Made by a program: the position numbers and the translations under genes
The notes under the pieces: generated by a model
The model's database searches: none
What the model was told of the DNA's origin: nothing
Seen by the model: only the letters and a program-made list of their open reading frames with translations
NCBI RefSeq assembly: GCF_017377395.1
Contig: NZ_CP061800.1
Location: 4,485,633-4,549,632, forward strand
Source of the DNA: Desulfonema magnum
Lineage (GTDB): Bacteria > Desulfobacterota > Desulfobacteria > Desulfobacterales > 4be13
Direction of reading: 5' to 3'
Length of the DNA stretch: 64,000 nt
Shown here: positions 35,791 to 44,217 of the stretch, one piece after another
Layout of the letters: each line of letters begins with the position of its first letter
How positions within the stretch are numbered: position 1 is the first letter of the stretch

Positions 35791-37290
35791 TCAGCTGAAT
35801 TTAACTTTGAATACTGACATGGAAGCAGTCAGTTCTTCTGCGCTGGAGGCATTTCCGCGGGTTACGACGTTCATTTCATCCACGGCTTTGTTTATTGCCT
35901 CTATTCTTTTGTTCTGTTCATTGGAATCTGCGGAGATATTACTGAGCAGTTCTGCAACATTGGCCGCATTCGCAGCCACCTCCCTGAATCCTTCATCGGT
36001 CTGGCTGACGAGTTCCAAACCTTCGTTCACTTTTCTGACCGTCCCCTCAATCAGCTTTGCTGTGCTTCTGGCCGCATCTGCCGAGCGCATGGCCAGATTT
36101 CTGACCTCACTGGCAACCACTGCAAATCCGACCCCGGCTTCGCCCGCCCGGGCAGCTTCAACAGCCGCGTTCAGTGCCAGGAGATTGGTCTGAAACGCTA
36201 TTTCATCAATAATTTTAATAATTTTAAAGGTTTCCTCCCCGGCTTTGGAAATTTCGTTCATGGAAATAAGCAACTGGGCCATGGAATCGTTTGCTCTGCT
36301 CACGACCTGATTGGTTTCATTCATAAAACCATCTGCCAGCTTGGCATTTTTCGCATTCTGCCGGATGATGGAAGACATTTCATTCAGCAAAGCAGATGTT
36401 TTTTCCAATGATGCGGCCTGTTCAAAAGTTGCCCCCGACAAGGTCTGTGATGTGGAAATATTTTTTCTGATAATTTCACTCAGACTTATCACCATGTTGT
36501 TCATGGCCTCGGTCAGAATTCCGATTTCATCTTTTCTGGCAATATCAAGGGTTTGTCTGAAATCACCTTTGGAAATCTGCCGGGCCGAGTCTGTAAGCCG
36601 AATAATCGGACTCGAAATCTTTGTTGAGAGGATAAAAACAATGACAAAACAAATCATCATAAATATTGATGATGCAACAATGGCTTTGCCAATCATTCTG
36701 TTTGTTTCATTTTGGATCTGGTTTCTGGAAAATTCTATTTCTTTATCAAGATGTTTCAGGGTGTAAATCAGCCTTAAAACGCCCCAGGGTTCCGTGCTGA
36801 TTTGAATGGTATTTACAATTTCAATAACAGATTCATTTCCTTCTTTATATTCCGTTACAACCTTATCTTTCTGAGCCAGGGCATAGCGATCTCTTTCACT
36901 GGTCAGATCGCTTTGAGTCAGCTCAGGGTTCAGCGTATGAATAAAAATCGTACCGGAGGTATCTGTAAGAACAGCGTATTTAATATCCTTGTTATTATCA
37001 GCTCTGTCTTTGATGGTTTCCATCCCTCCTGAAAAATTAAAACTTGCAATGTCATTTTCCACCTGTTGGGCCAGGTTTGCAGCAAAAGTTTTTCCTCGCT
37101 CTATGAGGTTTTCCTTCATAAGGGCAATTCTTTTGTCCAGTTCATGTTCCAACATCTTTTTTTGCGAAGAAATCTGAGTATAGGTTAATATTGCCACCAA
37201 GGCGATCATCAGGATTGTCATAATGAACATTAACTTCCATTTGATACTCCACCTGACACCGGTTTTATCTTTTGACGATTTCTGCATCAT
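35791..37290 (-). CDS. methyl-accepting chemotaxis protein
   Basis: 499 residues: transmembrane helix 1 (WKLMFIMTILMIALVAILTY), a periplasmic sensor of about 150 residues (with YAVLTDTSGTIFIHT, a Cache-like strand), transmembrane helix 2 (AIVASSIFMMICFVIVFIL), HAMP, and a signalling domain with the hairpin tip IDEIAFQTNLLALNAAVEAARAGEAG. It relays ligand binding to CheA/CheW and flagellar or gliding motors. The ATG at 37290 is chosen for its spacing from AAAGGAG. It is first in a minus-strand run with receptor 2 only 77 bp away, which links chemotaxis with TonB uptake. A CheA-like gene lies at 44 kb. Confidence 0.95.
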   Translation of the reverse strand: MMQKSSKDKTGVRWSIKWKLMFIMTILMIALVAILTYTQISSQKKMLEHELDKRIALMKENLIERGKTFAANLAQQVENDIASFNFSGGMETIKDRADNNKDIKYAVLTDTSGTIFIHTLNPELTQSDLTSERDRYALAQKDKVVTEYKEGNESVIEIVNTIQISTEPWGVLRLIYTLKHLDKEIEFSRNQIQNETNRMIGKAIVASSIFMMICFVIVFILSTKISSPIIRLTDSARQISKGDFRQTLDIARKDEIGILTEAMNNMVISLSEIIRKNISTSQTLSGATFEQAASLEKTSALLNEMSSIIRQNAKNAKLADGFMNETNQVVSRANDSMAQLLISMNEISKAGEETFKIIKIIDEIAFQTNLLALNAAVEAARAGEAGVGFAVVASEVRNLAMRSADAARSTAKLIEGTVRKVNEGLELVSQTDEGFREVAANAANVAELLSNISADSNEQNKRIEAINKAVDEMNVVTRGNASSAEELTASMSVFKVKFS

Positions 37291-38036
37291 TTGAATCAAA
37301 CTCCTTTATTTGGTAAGAACTTGGGATTTAGGAAATGAGAAGTTTGCCATTTTCAATTCTTAGCCTTAACCTTGAACAGATTAAGTGGCTGGCCAGAAGT
37401 TTGCCGGTATTTTATCGGCGATGTCTTATGATAATTCTGAATCTGATTCTGGGAAATATATGGCCAGCTACTTAGCAAAGACTCCTGAAATTTTAAGAAC
37501 AAGACCAAAATAAATTTTTCAAAAATTTCACCTCATTTTTCTCTCACCGGCAGGAGAAATATGGGTAATTTCGTTTTTTAAAGAGAGAAACAGTTCGTCT
37601 GCCACAGTTTATCAAGGAAGAAAATAACCCTGACTTTTGTTTAATTGTTTTAGCGAAATAAGTCAATGGGCCAGAATAAGTATTTGAAGACAAAAAATTT
37701 CTGTCTCAGAATCGCTTTATTTTTTTATTTTTCAATAACAGATAATAAATTTCTGTTTTTAATAAATATATCTTGATTTCCGATGTTCACGGGCAGGTTT
37801 GCAAAAATTTTTCCAGCCTGCCTGAGGATTCTGACATATTTTTCCAGTCAAAGCCAATTCTGAAATTTTTATGAAAGGTGATGTTTGCATGGTATCTTTA
37901 TCTCTGTAACGGGTTTAATCTGGCATATCTGAAAGTTGGGAAAAAGTAATCCTGTTCCTTTTTAAAAGCTTAAAATTAAATTCATAATCTATTTTTTACT
38001 CAGAATCAACATTTTTCAGTTTTATAATCCTTTTAC
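37291..38036. other. AT-rich spacer upstream of the chemoreceptor
   Basis: No gene was seen. About 37381-37480 holds an inverted pair (TTAAGTGGCTGGCCA and TGGCCAGCTACTTAG), another small palindromic insert. The rest is A/T-rich and presumably contains the promoter of the chemoreceptor operon; no convincing sigma boxes were picked out. Confidence 0.4.
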
Positions 38037-39270
38037 TATGAAAACAAATTGTTATAATCCGGGGTGACAAGCTGCCAGTTCGTAGTTCCGCGTTTAGGCG
38101 GTCTCACACCCATAAGCATAAAGCTGAGGTCACAACTCATTATTTTTATACCAATTGCGAAAACTATCCCGTCCGTCTCCGGCTTCTGAGAGTTCAGCCC
38201 CCAATGGTGAAAGCATATTCCTGAAAACAGCACGATTTTCCGGGTTGTCATCCACAATCAGAATTTTGGGAGGAATTCCCCTCATCCCAATGACTTCCTG
38301 TTTTGTTTCACAGAGCATCTCAGGGCCGGGTACTTCGGACAGTTCCAGATCAAACCGGAATGTGCTGCCAGTTCCCGGTCTGCTTTCCGCATCCAGGTTT
38401 CCTCCCATAAGCGATACCAGATTGTGGCTGACGGACAGCCCCAGACCGGTTCCCTCTGCCCGTTTTTCCCGGGTGCCTGTCTGATGAAAGGGGTCGAATA
38501 TCTTTTCCAGTTCTTCCGAGGAAATACCGGTGCCAGTATCTCTGACCGTGAAACATATCCTGCCGTTGTCCGTTTCTCTGACTTCCAGCGCAATTTCTCC
38601 TTTGTCTGTAAATTTGATGGCATTGCCCAGCAGGTTCATTTTCCGCGGCCTCTGCCATGTGGCGAAGGGGGCTTCCGATAATTCTTAATCCTAAAAACAT
38701 TACGATAAACCACAGCGCGAGGGTTTTGACAAATAAGTTGACAAGAATCAGAAAAAAACCGTATTTCAGTCTTTCAATGACATGTCTGTGGCTTGAATAG
38801 ATGATACACTTTCCGAGAATATGTTTTTTTTCTCGCCACTGATATTCAATGGGAAATTCATAATCAAACAGAGAGGAAAAAAACAGTTTGTCATATTCAG
38901 AGGATTCCCCGAGGTGGTCAATGCGAATCCGGCCTGCTTTTTCATCAGGAATCGTGCCAACAGCCTGTTTGCGATACCCGTTTGTGTCTCTGATAACAAT
39001 CCCCTCAATAACGGAGATTTCCAGCATTCCGATAAGAATCGAATGAAGCAGTTCATTATTATAAGTCCATACAGACTCTGAAATCCCGGGTCCGAAACTG
39101 TCGGGCAATGCCTGAATTTCATGGAAAATGGAATTTTTCACATGGTAATATTCCAATATCACCTGAATTCCGGTAACAAACAGCGTTACGATCAGGTAGC
39201 ATCCGAATACGACTTTCATCAGATGGGTTACAACGGAATGACGAAGGCTGATGGTCGCTTTCATATTCAA
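38037..39270 (-). pseudogene. hybrid sensor histidine kinase, internally deleted and frameshifted
   Basis: The N-terminal frame (from 39270) encodes a membrane-bound sensor: TM helix VFGCYLIVTLFVTGIQVIL, a periplasmic part, a second TM helix LVNLFVKTLALWFIVMFLG, then the first residues of a linker (RIIGSPLRHMAEAAE). It then meets, in another frame, the middle of an HATPase domain: NLLGNAIKFTDKG (N box), DTGTGISSEELEKIFDPFHQ, GTGLGLS. A receiver start (ILIVDDNPENRAVF) follows. The linker and the whole dimerisation/phospho-His segment are missing. The receiver shifts frame again near 38150 and ends in sequence containing RGTTNWQLV, apparently repeat DNA. It is non-functional. Confidence 0.85.
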
Positions 39271-39404
39271 ATTTCCGAAAGGAGTGTTAGGCTAAAATTT
39301 TATTTCAGCTCTCCGGAAAAGCTTGGGAGGAACTCTGAAATAAAATTTCGACAGGTGCTAAAATTTTATTTCAGCACTTCGGAGAGCGATAAATCGGAGG
39401 TTTC

Positions 39405-40213
39405 TTATTCTAAAATAAAGGTTCGCTTTTTTAATGTTTCTGTGATCTTCTCCTGAACCTTCCGAATCCGTCCTGTTTTTTCCATTTTTTTTAACACAGA
39501 TTCCAGTCTGGGAATCAAGGCCTTGTTTTTCTTATGCAGATAGTGAAATACCGGGTGTATCTCCAGCGGCGGGTTTAATATGGTAATTCCTCTGACACCG
39601 GTTTTTTTAAGAGTCCCCAGTCCCGTGATGACCGAGTTCACGACAATATCCAGCCTGTCATTATCCAGCATCATACTACCGGACGAAAAATTCGTAATCT
39701 TTGTTAAATTATTCAAAATCAGATAGTTAAACGAATCGAACATTTATACCCAATTTAATAATTTCAATAGGTTATAATTTTTTGTCCGGTAGTATGATCC
39801 AGCATATAATAAATCTGTTGCGTTTCTGTGGCCATAAAGCGGTTCATCCCTTTTGTATTGTTCTCGGAATATTGAGACCCTCTGAGAATTCCGATTTTAT
39901 AGGGCGTTAAACTCTCCCATCCCTCGGGGACAAATTTTTTTGATTTGGTAAAAACAACAATTTCAGAGTACCAGATCGGAACTGGCAGCATCACCAAATT
40001 GGGATATTTCGAGCTGATCCCCTTTATTCGGTAAAGTTCCCCGTCTGTTTCACTCAAATTGGACAACTGAATGGCTCTTTCCCCTGATACCTTTACGATT
40101 TCCAAACCAATACCTGCTTTTTTATATGCCTCTCGGAGAACAGCCTCAACCTGATCTGAAAACGGGTCATTTGCAAATGTGGATATCACCAGCTTCGGAA
40201 AATCCGAAAGCAT
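39405..40213 (-). pseudogene. periplasmic binding protein (SBP family 3-like) split by a 125-bp element
   Basis: The N-terminal part (40213 down to about 39797) encodes KLVISTFANDPFSDQVEAVL, then VSGERAIQLSNLSETDGE and YKIGILRGSQYSEN, typical of family 3 binding proteins. Translation then runs into an inserted element and stops. The C-terminal part resumes at the second copy of a 9-bp repeat with MLDNDRLDIVVNSVITGLG. Removing the element plus one repeat (134 bp) joins the two into one 224-codon frame. No signal peptide is seen at the ATG, and an in-frame stop lies 50 bp upstream, so the 5' end may also be lost. It sits directly upstream of the broken histidine kinase and probably formed a sensory pair with it. 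Confidence 0.85.
39672..39796. mobile_element. 125-bp MITE-like element with 9-bp target duplication (family B)
   Basis: Terminal inverted repeats CATACTACCGGAC(G/A)AAAAATT at both ends; the interior is A/T-rich and non-coding. The direct repeat ATCCAGCAT flanks it exactly (39663-39671 and 39797-39805). It interrupts the binding-protein gene. Confidence 0.9.
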
Positions 40214-40937
40214 GCAGGACAGTTTTTCAGATTGTCCGAAAAAACAATTTGAAAAATTGTTTTACATCCGAACAGCCCGTCATAATCTGTGCGGTCGGGC
40301 ACCAGAATGACAAAAGGGGATCAATATATTCCGATGCCCAATAACGCACTGAGGCGCTGTCTTTCCGAAAAACTCTATGCAACGTATTGTATTTCGGACG
40401 CGATGTCAACAATCAGGTAGCAAGCCTTTAATCTTTTTTTATTACTGAAAAACAGGAAAAACAGAAGTTCTGCAAAAGCAGGAAACAGGAAACCATCAGA
40501 AATATATTGATATGTCCAGGTGAATGACAGGTGTTTTCCGGTCAGAGAACATGGTTTTTAAGGCAAGGTCTCCTGCTTCCCGTCCGCAAAGTGAGAAGAA
40601 TAATTTGGTGGTGTTCTAAAACTGGACATGAGCCGATATTTCCTAAATTTATTCAAATTGTTAAAGATTTTAGCTCCAGTTTTGGAACACTACCGAATAT
40701 TTGAGCGGATCGCTCCGTTTTTCTGACTTTTTACGAAATCATTATTCTTTATTGTTGAAAAAAAAAATAAATTATGCGATCTAAATTCAGCAGACCGAAA
40801 AGCCATTAAGAATCCTGCTTCCAGCCAGCTTCGAATTGGCAAAACCGAAGCATGTCTTCCGGGTTTCTCAATCCGGTCAAAGCGGATCAGAGGTTTTGCA
40901 GAGAATAATAACTTTAATAAAAAATGAGGTGAAATCA
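40214..40937. other. spacer with an 88-bp palindromic element
   Basis: At 40607-40694, GGTGGTGTTCTAAAACTGGA and its near-complement (ending CCAGTTTTGGAACACTACC) form a small inverted-repeat element (family G). The flanks GAATAATTT and GAATATTTG are similar nonamers, possibly a decayed target duplication. Elsewhere no gene is seen. GAGGTGA just before 40938 is the ribosome site of the next gene. Confidence 0.5.
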
Positions 40938-41894
40938 ATGAATTGTATTTCGGTAAAATGGACAAATGCGATTATATCTGTTGTTGTTGCGTTATTTGTA
41001 ACCTCTGTAGCGTGGGGAACAGAACTCAGCATTCCTGCTCTTGAAGCAAGACCGGGGGAGTCCGTCAGTATTCCGATTATGCTTGATCTTGTGGATAACC
41101 TGGCAGGCATCAAACTGGTGATGAAGTATGATACTGAAATTCTTATATTTAAAAAAGCTTTTAAGACAAAACAGACCTCATCCCTCATGCACATTGTAAA
41201 TAGTAAAAAGCCCGGAACGGTGATTGCTGTCATGGCAGGTGCCAGGGGAATTAAAGGAAAGAATTTTCCGATCCTTTTATTTAAATTTGAAATAAAAAAG
41301 GACTTGAAAAGCAGTCTTTCCACTAAAATGGAAATCCGCGAAATCGAAATGATGACGGACCAGTTGAAGGATATTAAATGCAGTATCAAGGTGAATCCTC
41401 TGGCGATCTCGGCTAAGAAAACTGAAAAGCCGGAGCAACCTGTTGAGAAGCCAAAAGAATCTGCTGAAAAGTCAATGCAAAATGTTAAAAAACCGGCCCA
41501 GGATGTTGAGAAATCGGCCCCGGATGCTATTAAAAAACCAGACCAGGATGTTGAGAAACCGGCCCAGGATGCTATTAAAAAACCGGACCAGGATATTGAG
41601 AAGCCGGCCCCGGATGCTATTAAAAAACCGGACCAGGATATTGAGAAATCGGCTTCGGATGCTATTAAAAAACCGGGCCAGGATATTGAGAAATCGGCTT
41701 CGGATGCTATTAAAAAATCGGGCCAGGATATTGAGAAACCGGCCCCGGATGCTATTAAAAAACCGGGCCAGGATATTGAGAAATCGGCTTCGGATGCTAT
41801 TAAAAAATCGGGCCAGGATATTGAGAAATCAGACCAGGATGTTAAAAAATCGGATCAGGTTATTGAAAAATCGGATAAAAACAGTTCAAACTGA
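40938..41894 (+). CDS. secreted cohesin-domain-like protein with 15-residue repeat tail
   Basis: 318 residues. The signal peptide is MNCISVKWTNAIISVVVALF...VAWG. Residues about 29-155 resemble a cohesin-type beta-sandwich: LSIPALEARPGESVSIPIML, LAGIKLVMKYDTEIL, NFPILLFKFEI. The remaining 150 residues are a low-complexity tail of about eight copies of a 15-residue unit DAIKKPDQDIEKPAP and variants (45-bp DNA repeats, about 41520-41830). Cohesins bind dockerins; remnants of dockerin-like tails lie 6 kb away. The tail may be an extended stalk or a charged wall/envelope spacer; it has no anchor motif. GAGGTGA precedes the ATG. Confidence 0.7.
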   Translation: MNCISVKWTNAIISVVVALFVTSVAWGTELSIPALEARPGESVSIPIMLDLVDNLAGIKLVMKYDTEILIFKKAFKTKQTSSLMHIVNSKKPGTVIAVMAGARGIKGKNFPILLFKFEIKKDLKSSLSTKMEIREIEMMTDQLKDIKCSIKVNPLAISAKKTEKPEQPVEKPKESAEKSMQNVKKPAQDVEKSAPDAIKKPDQDVEKPAQDAIKKPDQDIEKPAPDAIKKPDQDIEKSASDAIKKPGQDIEKSASDAIKKSGQDIEKPAPDAIKKPGQDIEKSASDAIKKSGQDIEKSDQDVKKSDQVIEKSDKNSSN

Positions 41895-41918
41895 ATTATC
41901 ATTAAGTCTTACCTGACA

Positions 41919-42070
41919 CTCGATAACCAAGTTTTCTGATCCGACCCGGCCGGACAGTTTGTCATTTCGTCCGACTGAGACTTAGGCGTGAGCGTTCGAG
42001 TGAACCTCACGCCTAAGTCTCAGCCGGGCGCTCATGCCGAACGGAATGACAAAAAAACTTGATTATCGAG
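41919..42070. mobile_element. MITE-like element, family A copy 4, with a nested hairpin
   Basis: CTCGATAACCAAGTTTTCTG at the left and ATCGAG at 42065-42070. The direct repeat TGACA flanks it (41914-41918 and 42071-42075). In its centre CTGAGACTTAGGCGTGAG and its complement form a perfect 18-bp hairpin not seen in the other copies. It lies 24 bp after the cohesin-like gene and could act as terminator. Confidence 0.75.
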
Positions 42071-42185
42071 TGACAACAATTCCGGTTTTAATACGGAGAA
42101 ACTGGCGGAGCCATGCGGGGTTAGGCAAAGCGCACTTCTCCACGCGGCAGGATTCGTTTATTTGTGTCTTGCCCACCCTGTAATT

Positions 42186-43103
42186 CTATTTTCCAAATTC
42201 AGGACTTCTGCCAACCATCTCCCTGAGTTCGTCCCACTCAAAGTGGAGGTATCGCCGGGTGGTGTTCAGATTCTCATGACCCAGAAGATATTGTATCATG
42301 ATGAGATTTTCTCCTGCCCGGGCTTTGAGACTCGCGCCTGAATGCCGCAGAAGATGAGGTCCCTGTTTACGCTTGATAATATTGGCTCTTCCCAGGGCCT
42401 GGCTTACAATATAATGAACCTGCCTCCGTTTCAGTTGTTTCCCGTGACTCGATAAAAACACCCAGGGTGACTCATTTCCCTTATACTCCGATCTTATGGC
42501 ATACCAGTTAAGAAATTTGTTCACAATATCATCATTTAAAGGAATATTATCTGTTTTATTTCTTTTTCGTGTCACCCAAATTTCCTGAGCATCCAGACGC
42601 ACATCTTCAATTTTCAGATTAACCACTTCTGACACCCGCAGGCAAAGGTCTGTAAACAGGCTGAACAACAAAAGATTTCGGTCAACCATTTTGCGAGAGG
42701 CGTTTTGGGCTTCTGACTGGTATACTTGTTCAAGTTCTTCAAAGGTCAGATAATCCGCTTTTGGGGGATATATTTTGGGCTTGCGGATTGTTGACGCGAC
42801 ATTATCCAATATAAGTTCCTCATCCACCAGATAGTCCATAAATCCGATCAGAACATACATTATTCCCAATTTGGATGCTTTCGATATATTTTGATCTTTA
42901 AGATAAGAAATAATCATATTTTTGTGAATATTGGCAGGTTCTTCCAAAGAATGGGACTTACAGAATTTTGCGAAACGATTTAATTCATATCTGCGGTTTT
43001 CAACAGATGACTGACTAAGTGACCCGATTGCTTCTTTTTCATTAATATAATCTTCAATTGCTTCATATATTGTAATATTCCTTTTGGGTTCGAAATATGT
43101 CAT
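42186..43103 (-). CDS. tyrosine recombinase/integrase
   Basis: 305 residues: N-terminal SAM-like core-binding domain (about 10-95), then a catalytic domain with Arg in CLRVSEV, Lys in RKRNKTDNIPL, HLLRHSGAS (HxxR), GHENLNTTRRYLHF (His and the Tyr nucleophile). All R-K-H-R-H-Y residues are present. It resembles XerC/D-like and integron-type stand-alone recombinases. No attachment-site pair or phage genes were recognised, so whether it is a domestic recombinase or a relic of a mobile element is open. Two TTTTCCTTTATAAAA direct repeats precede it. Confidence 0.9.
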   Translation of the reverse strand: MTYFEPKRNITIYEAIEDYINEKEAIGSLSQSSVENRRYELNRFAKFCKSHSLEEPANIHKNMIISYLKDQNISKASKLGIMYVLIGFMDYLVDEELILDNVASTIRKPKIYPPKADYLTFEELEQVYQSEAQNASRKMVDRNLLLFSLFTDLCLRVSEVVNLKIEDVRLDAQEIWVTRKRNKTDNIPLNDDIVNKFLNWYAIRSEYKGNESPWVFLSSHGKQLKRRQVHYIVSQALGRANIIKRKQGPHLLRHSGASLKARAGENLIMIQYLLGHENLNTTRRYLHFEWDELREMVGRSPEFGK

Positions 43104-43105
43104 TA

Positions 43106-43170
43106 TTTTTCCTTTATAAAAATTTTTAACCTTATTGCGTATTATTCTTTATTTTCCTTTATAAAATGCA
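43106..43170 (-). promoter_or_regulatory. direct repeats upstream of the recombinase
   Basis: TTTTCCTTTATAAAA occurs twice (about 43106-43121 and 43154-43169) in the 70 bp before the recombinase start, interleaved with TTATTGCG/TGCAATAA. They are possible operators or recombinase accessory sites. Confidence 0.35.
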
Positions 43171-43295
43171 ATAATATAGTTTTAGGATATTTTGTCAACC
43201 TTATATTGCACAATAGTGATTGCCTTTATTTGAAAAGTCGCAGCAGATATCAGGGATCAGGTCTCTTGTCAGAAATAGAAAAAAGTTCAAAAAAC

Positions 43296-43319
43296 CCCCC
43301 AATATGAAAATATTGGGGG
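43296..43319. terminator. strong bidirectional terminator-like hairpin
   Basis: CCCCCAATAT and ATATTGGGGG with a four-base loop, T-rich on both sides (TTTTT after it on plus, TTTTTT on minus). It stands alone in the 590-bp spacer 43104-43693; nothing else is recognised there. Confidence 0.65.
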
Positions 43320-43693
43320 ATTTTTATGGGATATATCTTTCATATGATTTTTTTTCCTTGGAATCGTCTGTTTTTCCCTTTTTTCAGAGGCGTTGTTCTG
43401 TTTATTCCTGTGAACAAAAAAAGTTTCTGTCGGCTTTCAGGCTCTGTTTCCTTTTAAATTTCAAAATCCACCTTATTAGATCATTTTTACCACTTATAGC
43501 TTTTTAGGTTATTATTAAGTATGTTGTCTGATATAAACAAAAATAAGATACTATTCAAATCTATAATGTTTTTTTCGATAGATTATAAAATTGTTGACAT
43601 TTTAAGATATTTTCGATTTTAAGAAGAATAATAGTCAAATCTGAGATATCAATTCATTTTAAGCCAAAATAAAAAAATAAGGGACAAAATAAC

Positions 43694-43918
43694 ATGGCAA
43701 GAACAAAATATCATATCACACCGGAATCAGGGCGATTAAGTGTAACTTTGAACAAAAGACAATTAAAGGAATTCAAAAAAATGTCTATCGAGTTTGAAAT
43801 GTCAATTGATGAAATATTGCAGATAGCAGTTGATTCTTTTATTCAGAAGTATCAAAATGTTTCTGCGGATCAGATTGACAAAAAAGGAGTGGATTCTTTA
43901 TTTGAACAGATAAAATAA
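43694..43918 (+). CDS. small ribbon-helix-helix-like protein (74 aa)
   Basis: The ATG follows AAGGGACAAAATAAC. The 74-residue product has a short beta-like stretch (GRLSVTLNKRQL) followed by two helices (LKEFKKMSIEFE and IDEILQIAVDSFIQKY), the pattern of small RHH DNA-binding proteins or antitoxins. No toxin partner is next to it. The AT-rich upstream region has candidate promoters. Assignment is by pattern only. Confidence 0.5.
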   Translation: MARTKYHITPESGRLSVTLNKRQLKEFKKMSIEFEMSIDEILQIAVDSFIQKYQNVSADQIDKKGVDSLFEQIK

Positions 43919-44217
43919 GAATAATACGGAATAATATGCTATATTGCAGAATTTCGATTTTTGGTATGATTTTTGTCATTAAAGCCGAATATGAAAGAAA
44001 TAGTCAGTTTTATTCTAAAACAAACCAAATGATCCCAAATAAGTTATATTTTTCTTACAAATCTTTTTTGGCCTCATTGGCCCCGTTGGCCTCGTTCCCA
44101 CGCTTTGCGTGGGAATGCAGCCAAAGACGCTTCGCGTCCTGCTTCTGCCTGTTGTGTCCGGGACACGAAGCATCCCCGACACGTTCCCGCACAACATATG
44201 GAAACAATCAGACAAAA
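43919..44217. repeat. spacer with GTTCCCACGC/GCGTGGGAA hairpin
   Basis: No gene. At about 44094-44115 CGTTCCCACGCTTTGCGTGGGAATG forms a hairpin, followed by related CGCTTCGCGTCC and GTCCGGGACAC palindromes. It abuts the CheA-like stop. Confidence 0.45.

Noticed and set aside
41443..41916. 157-codon Arg/Met/Leu-rich frame overlapping the cohesin-like gene tail
   Set aside because: It is the 45-bp repeat read in another frame; the annotated frame has a signal peptide, domain and ribosome site.
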